64,000 nucleotides of DNA from Thamnaconus septentrionalis (taxonomy: Eukaryota > Chordata > Actinopteri > Tetraodontiformes > Monacanthidae). The stretch's first letter is position 1. Every line of letters starts with the position of its first letter. The translations under genes were made by a program, and so were the position numbers. Of this stretch, positions 59,187 to 64,000 are shown piece by piece. The DNA is taken from NCBI GenBank assembly GCA_009823395.1, contig CM020518.1, forward strand, positions 14,514,501-14,578,500. The letters run 5' to 3'. Below the pieces are notes generated by a model. The model was not told where the DNA came from. It searched no databases and saw only the letters and a list, made by a program, of their open reading frames with translations.

Positions 59187-59830
59187 TTCAGGTGAGAGAC
59201 GGTGTCCCACAGGGGTCAGCGTGTGGATTCATCCTGTTTCGATCCACCCCTGACACTCGATTGCATAGAAGATGGTGGAACATCAACATGAATTATTGCG
59301 CTGATGACACTCTGCTCGGTTTCATCAATATCTGGCATCTCCAAATAAAATCCACCGTGGCTGGCAGCATTTAAAAGCCAATCCTTCATCCAAACTTGTT
59401 CGTATGTTGCACTTCACTCTCTCATTCTGTGTCAAACTCACCTGCGAGGAGAAAAAAATAAAGGTCTCTGCATTCACCCTTTTCCACATTGAACGCAGTA
59501 ATGAATTTCTGTTCTTCTGGTTTCCAAGCCAAATCCATCAACCGCCTACAACTTGTCAAGAAAAACACTGTTCTAAGAGTCAGGCAGCAAGACCTTCCAG
59601 AATCCAGTTCAAAGTTGTCCTCCTAAGACTCCCCTACTCTTGACACCAGAGTCACAGCTTCAGGACTGACTGACCAGATTTCTAAATAGGTGTCCGACTG
59701 TTTTCATAAGGAAACGTTTTGCTTGCTCAAGAGGTACAGAGGTTCAGAACTTCTTTATATTTTTTAGCCTGTTTTACTTTTTTCTCCTGAAAAGCACTTT
59801 GTCACAATATAAGATAAGCATTGTGCCAGC
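59187..59830 (+). pseudogene. L2-type LINE reverse-transcriptase fragment and 3' end
   Basis: The frame reads VRDGVPQGSACGFILF, then INMNYCADDTLLGF, matching the reverse-transcriptase G-V-P-Q-G-S and Y-A-D-D boxes of fish L2 LINEs, here C-A-D-D. A later frame gives SINRLQLVKKNTV and RIQFKVVLL, the expected C-terminal end. AAAAGCACTTTGTCACAATATAAGA fits the L2 3'UTR. Internal deletion and stops make it inactive. Confidence 0.72.
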
Positions 59831-60406
59831 CTTTTTATTATTATTTTTATCTTCATCTAGCCTGTTCTCTTCGTCAGTCATTATTAACATTATTATAGTT
59901 ATTATCTTTACTTGGAACTTCACTACAAAAAGGTAAAAGCCTTCTGATTATTTCTCTCTGGACGTGTCCTCATAGTAGTGGTATGACTCACCAAGAGCAG
60001 ATTTAGAAGCGCCACTCCATTTTCCAATCAGTTCACATTCAAAAATAAAAAATAAAAAATACACAACTGGCAGAGACCAAAGCTCAGGGAATGTCAGTGC
60101 CTGTGATGAAGTGAGATTTGTTTGATGCGTTTTGCTGATGTCTGTCCATGAAATCCCACTCAACGACACCGCCGACAAAAATTGACTGCACACGCACACA
60201 ACAGGTTATGAGACTGTGAGTGACGAGTGATCCACTCAGGTTGCACGCGCAAAGAAAAACAGGAGCAAAATGAAGGATAAGCACGCATTACCAGTTCAGC
60301 GAGAGCATGACCTACACACTTATCAATCCATTTCAATGTATTCATTTTACCAACAAGGACACAAACTTAATGTTGTGATGGACGAGTGTGACTTTAGCGA
60401 CACTGC

Positions 60407-60409
<3 letters not shown>

Positions 60410-60440
<31 letters not shown>

Positions 60441-60590
60441 GATAGATAGATAATAATCCCGGAGGAAAGTATGCAGTCGTCTATTGCTCCCACTCATACA
60501 GCCACAACAGAATCAACAAGTTCACAAAGTTAAAAAGAGACAGACATAAAATAGCAACGAGTAATGTGACACTAAAAGGTAAAGTGCAAG
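60410..60590 (-). mobile_element. LINE 3' end (minus strand) with GATA/TATC tail
   Basis: Read on the minus strand, GGGAGCAATAGACGACTGCA, then TACTTTCCTCCGGGATTAT and a (TATC)n tail (60452-60410) match the 3'UTR and tail of a fish L2/Rex-like LINE. No coding part is attached, so it is 5'-truncated. Confidence 0.65.
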
Positions 60591-60695
60591 AAGACTGTGG
60601 CACTACAGTCTACGTTCAGGGCGTTTCCATCTCTCATCTCAGCCTCTCAGTGGTGCATCTCAGTGAGAGAAGTCTGGAGCTCCCTGAGCTTCTTT

Positions 60696-60773
60696 CAGGA
60701 GAGCTCCGTGTTCAACAACAAGAAGATAGAACGGAAACTGTCACCGGAGGCCATCCAAGTGGTGTTTGAGGAG
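60696..60773 (+). pseudogene. VPS25-like exon fragment
   Basis: The frame reads QESSVFNNKKIERKL followed by SPEAIQVVFEE. This resembles the ESCRT-II subunit VPS25 (human QESPLFNNVKLQRKL...ESIQIVLEE) at about 16 of 26 positions, most of the rest being conservative. A splice-acceptor-like CTTCTTTCAG comes at its start. Similarity stops abruptly at both ends, and the following codons do not continue the protein. It is best read as a duplicated or captured exon piece, not a working gene. Confidence 0.45.
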
Positions 60774-61720
60774 CGGTGTTCGGTGGGAGAAGACCGAGTT
60801 CAGGGGGTGTCTCCGATTAGACAGGATGACAACTTCAAGCCCTTCACCTCATATGTTCTTGTCAAAAGTCAGCCCCAGAGGGATCCATCAAAACGGTTCC
60901 ACACAATTTTGTGTAATGTAACCTGGAATAAATTACATTATTTGTGGTTATTCATAATTATTTTTGGCACATTTGTTGGTCATTTGGGTTAAAACACACC
61001 GCACAGTGTGCTGCTGGCACAACACATGCACTGTCTGCATATTGGTTTTGTTTGGTTTTGATCCTTTTTTTTATTTGCCAGCCTGTTCCTGTATTCTCTC
61101 GCTCATATTTTTTGACACGAAGAAGCTGAAACGCTGCCACGTCAGATTTAAGAAACTCATCGAAGCGCCTGCAATTTCACTAAGTCAGTTACTCGGCTCT
61201 CCCTCGCCGCATTCAGAGCATCTGCTGTTTTCGCTCAGCTAAATGATGGACAGGTGTGGGCCGACCGGAACTGTCGTTCCGACCTCCCTCCACTTTGCTT
61301 CACTGTAGCAGGAAAATGAAGATGCTTTGCAGGTGACATACCTACCGTTTGGAACCAACCCGTCAGCAGCAACATTAAGACACTGGTACTCCATTAATAA
61401 TAATAATTAGCTGAATGATGTTGATTTTCCTGCATCCATAATGAAAAATAAATATGGATCACATGCGATATTAAATGGAGCTTCTTTACGTCACCCTGAT
61501 GCACCCAGATACTGGGACCGGAAGTCAACATACTTCCGCGTGTGCACACTTCAGTCGAACATATATATACTTCAGTGACACAGTGGTCAAACAGTGACTG
61601 TGTGTCAAGCGGTGCCTCATCAGTGCCCTGGTCACCTTTAGGTCTGTTGGAAGTCTAAACAAAAGGCCTATTCCCTTTGATCTCCAGGTGGTGACTTCAC
61701 CCGCTGATTATAACAGGTGG
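60774..61720. other. Non-coding DNA, nothing recognised
   Basis: No feature could be supported. The frame from the VPS25-like fragment stays open to 60992 but loses similarity. Confidence 0.4.
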
Positions 61721-61729
61721 CAGAAATTT

Positions 61730-63960
61730 GAAATTATTGTCAGAAATGTTTTACAGCACCCTAATATTTTATGTACGCATCATAACTTTGCATAATCAAA
61801 GATCTCTGCCGTAATTCTTGTTCTATATTTCAAATTGTGAAGACCACGAAGTGCACAGCCACCGATGCTCCCTATTGGTTGCCGTGTGTGCAATTTCGGG
61901 TTGACCGCGCCGCCAGAGTCACATGTGTGTGTAATGTAATTTCCTTTCAGCGCACACTTTTAGAGGTAATGACACGTTATAATGTGCAACTCGGCATGTA
62001 TCCAGATCTCATCCGCTTTGTGAAAATGAAGGAGACGGCACGAGAGGCTCTGTGTGGCGCCGTCAATGCCAGCAATGAGCTGTGATTACGTCCGCATCCA
62101 GCAGGTACTAATTGGAGTTTTTCCAATCAGACTTTGACTCTCCCTTTTAGACACATTCTTGTTCGATCACAGCCCTTATCTGTTTAATGTGCAAAGAATG
62201 ATTCCAACCAAACCTGCGGAAACGACTCCACACGCGGTGCCACCGGCCAAATTCTAAATCATTTTTTATCAATTCTAAGTTTTAGGGAGCGTCATCAAAT
62301 GTTATGGTAGCGATAGTTTATTTTTTTTCAACAAAGGGCCAAAAGCGCTGCGTTTCTATGCATTACAGACAGAACTTTCCCACCACTTTCGTCACCATCT
62401 GTTCGTTGACTTTGCAGTGCGTCTCCAGGGACGAGACTAAAAACCTCTCTCAAGATCAGACTTTAAACCCGGCGAGCTGAGGCTCAGATTGCATTAGTAT
62501 TCCCTTATAATCACTCCCAGTTCGTATCTAACGCTTTAATTAAGCTCCATTACTTTCCTTTACGGCGGCGGCAGATACTGGCGCGGACTCCTGGCTCGGT
62601 GTCAGTTGACAAATCAATGCTAATGCACTGCTCACCTGTTTTTTCCCCAGTGTCAACAAGGTTTTCGGGCGAAAGCATGAGTGGCACTTCGAATGGTTGC
62701 CCTCGCCGCCGCTCGAGCCGGCTGTCATTACAGCCGCGCTCCGTCCTCAGAAGATAGATGGCAGCAGCAGATACGCCGCTGCTTGTCAGCCTGTCGGTTT
62801 CCGCTCAAGATAAAAACGGCCTCGGAGACAGGTGACCTCTTACGAACAAAGCCTTGCATGAATAACCGTGGAAATCGCACTTGTTGACCGTCCTCTTTGA
62901 TTTCAAGTGGCAAGAAAAAGGGGCTTTTCAAATGAAATGATATTTGCGAAGCACGGAAGCGCCACAAGCCACCGCTGAATCCCAGCAAGTGCACTTAATT
63001 GCATTCATTCCAACTGCGCGGCGCCGAAGCCTAATTGTGAATTTTTCACGACGCCTTCACAAAGTGAACGCGTGAGCCTATTTACTGCCTGAAAACGGCC
63101 CCATAATGTTAAGTGGACTTTTCCCGAAAACTGACGCGTGGCCAAAATCCCCATTTTCCAGAGCTCTCGCTTTTCATGCATAGCGCTAGTGTATGCGGTG
63201 AAAGGCCTCATAAATCACCGGGCTAAGGGAGGGAGGCGGTAACAAGGGGAGAGGTGGGAAAATGACAGGGCTTATTTTAAAAGATGGATGTATGAGTTGC
63301 GGGAAGATAAATCCACCAGCTCACGAGCAGGACAAATATTACCTTATCGCCGAGCATACGATCCGTTGCTAAATCACCCAGGAGCCTGTTCATTGGGCCA
63401 TAGCAAGTGGTGGGGGGGGGCAGAACAAACATTGCCAAAAACATTGACACAACTACTTTTTCCATTCCCTCCACAACGGATCTCCTTCCTTAAAAGTTAC
63501 ACCTGTCACACGGGAAACTCGGTGCAGCGGTCGTCACTTTAATCCATCTAGGGCGGGTCAAACCTCAATTGTTGGCCCGTGCCCTGGCTTTTGAAAGCCC
63601 CTGTCAGTCCACCCCCCACCACCACCACCCTCCACGCTGATATAAGGCAAGAGCGCGGGCGGGGCAGTGTGTGTCCGAGCCAGATCCGTCCGTGCTGCAT
63701 AATTCAACGCTGCTCTAAAACCTGTCTCATTAAGGATACTGGCCACGCTCCATGGCACCGAGTACAAGACTGTGAGTGACGGATCTGTTGCCAGTATTAA
63801 TACAAACAGGCAGCAGGACCAGAGTGAGCCGTGGCCGCGCGGGGTCGCGGCTAAACCTGGGAGGACACTAGCCGGGAAACGAGCAAACTAGCCGACCGCA
63901 CCGCTAGTCCTGCACGTCTCACCCGAAAGTGCGAAACATGAAGCCAGGCTCATAAATTAT
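61730..63960. other. Repeat-poor, GC-balanced segment, candidate regulatory DNA
   Basis: The last 2.2 kb contain no recognised transposon. They show words typical of developmental enhancers: TTTGCATAATCAAAGAT near 61787 (octamer- and TCF-like), TTGACAAATCAATGC near 62606 (PBX-like) and CTTTAATTAAGC near 62534. A GC box (GGGCGGGGC) and a GATATAAGG word occur near 63640-63666, followed by a CpG-rich tract (63830-63920). None of these proves a promoter or enhancer. Confidence 0.28.
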
Positions 63961-64000
63961 CCAGAAGTTTGGCCCCTGGGCACAGACTTTGGATGTGGAA

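Noticed and set aside
63640..63960. Promoter with TATA-like word and GC box
   Set aside because: Motifs are weak and no downstream coding start or exon was found; kept only as part of a candidate regulatory segment.

Overview
This window reads as vertebrate nuclear DNA, most probably from a teleost fish. The evidence is a few short spliced exons with canonical GT-AG borders set in long non-coding DNA, many CA/TA/GATA microsatellites, and a mix of old transposons typical of fish genomes: several non-autonomous hAT elements, a Harbinger element, Tc1-like relics, and L2/Rex-like and RTE-type LINE ends. There is no bacterial operon structure, no CRISPR array, and no rRNA or tRNA gene that I could recognise. 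Most open frames in the window are chance or lie inside transposons.

The one gene identified with high confidence is on the minus strand. Five exons at 54737-54637, 46285-46127, 42173-42087, 40116-40016 and 28123-27790 join in phase to encode the C-terminal ~260 residues of a flavin-containing monoamine-oxidase-like protein. They include the covalent-FAD cysteine motif (SGGC), the GSETAT motif and a C-terminal hydrophobic anchor. The N-terminal FAD-binding half was not found and is presumed to lie beyond 64000. A poly(A) signal (AATAAA on the minus strand) sits at 27703-27698. The last intron is about 11.9 kb.

On the plus strand, positions ~2065-4010 look like the terminal exon of an unidentified gene: a strong splice acceptor, a short coding tail and a ~1.9 kb T-rich 3'UTR ending at an ATTAAA. 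The two genes would converge tail to tail, with ~23.7 kb of non-coding DNA between them.

That 23.7 kb holds a fold-back repeat (5.06-5.64 kb), a short L2-type retroinsertion with a 12-bp target duplication (9.6 kb), a Tc1 relic (15.9 kb), a 1.3 kb hAT element containing a CGTAT-based minisatellite (17.2-18.5 kb), a LINE ORF fragment (19.9 kb), an LTR-like stretch (22.3-22.9 kb) and a 1.7 kb hAT element (24.2-25.9 kb). The oxidase introns hold two further hAT elements (36.6-37.5 and 48.2-49.6 kb) that both carry a related inner sequence, a 737-bp Harbinger element (44.8-45.5 kb), a second Tc1 relic (45.8-46.0 kb), duplicated low-copy segments (41.8-43.5 kb) and a broken LINE (51.4-53.0 kb). 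Upstream of the first visible oxidase exon are RTE and L2 fragments and a VPS25-like exon fragment (60.7 kb).

Several GC-balanced, repeat-poor segments (4.0-4.5, 25.9-27.3, 31.9-32.4, 39.2-39.6 and 61.7-63.9 kb) carry homeodomain- or octamer-like words and are the best places to look for conserved regulatory DNA. I saw no convincing new multi-gene system.
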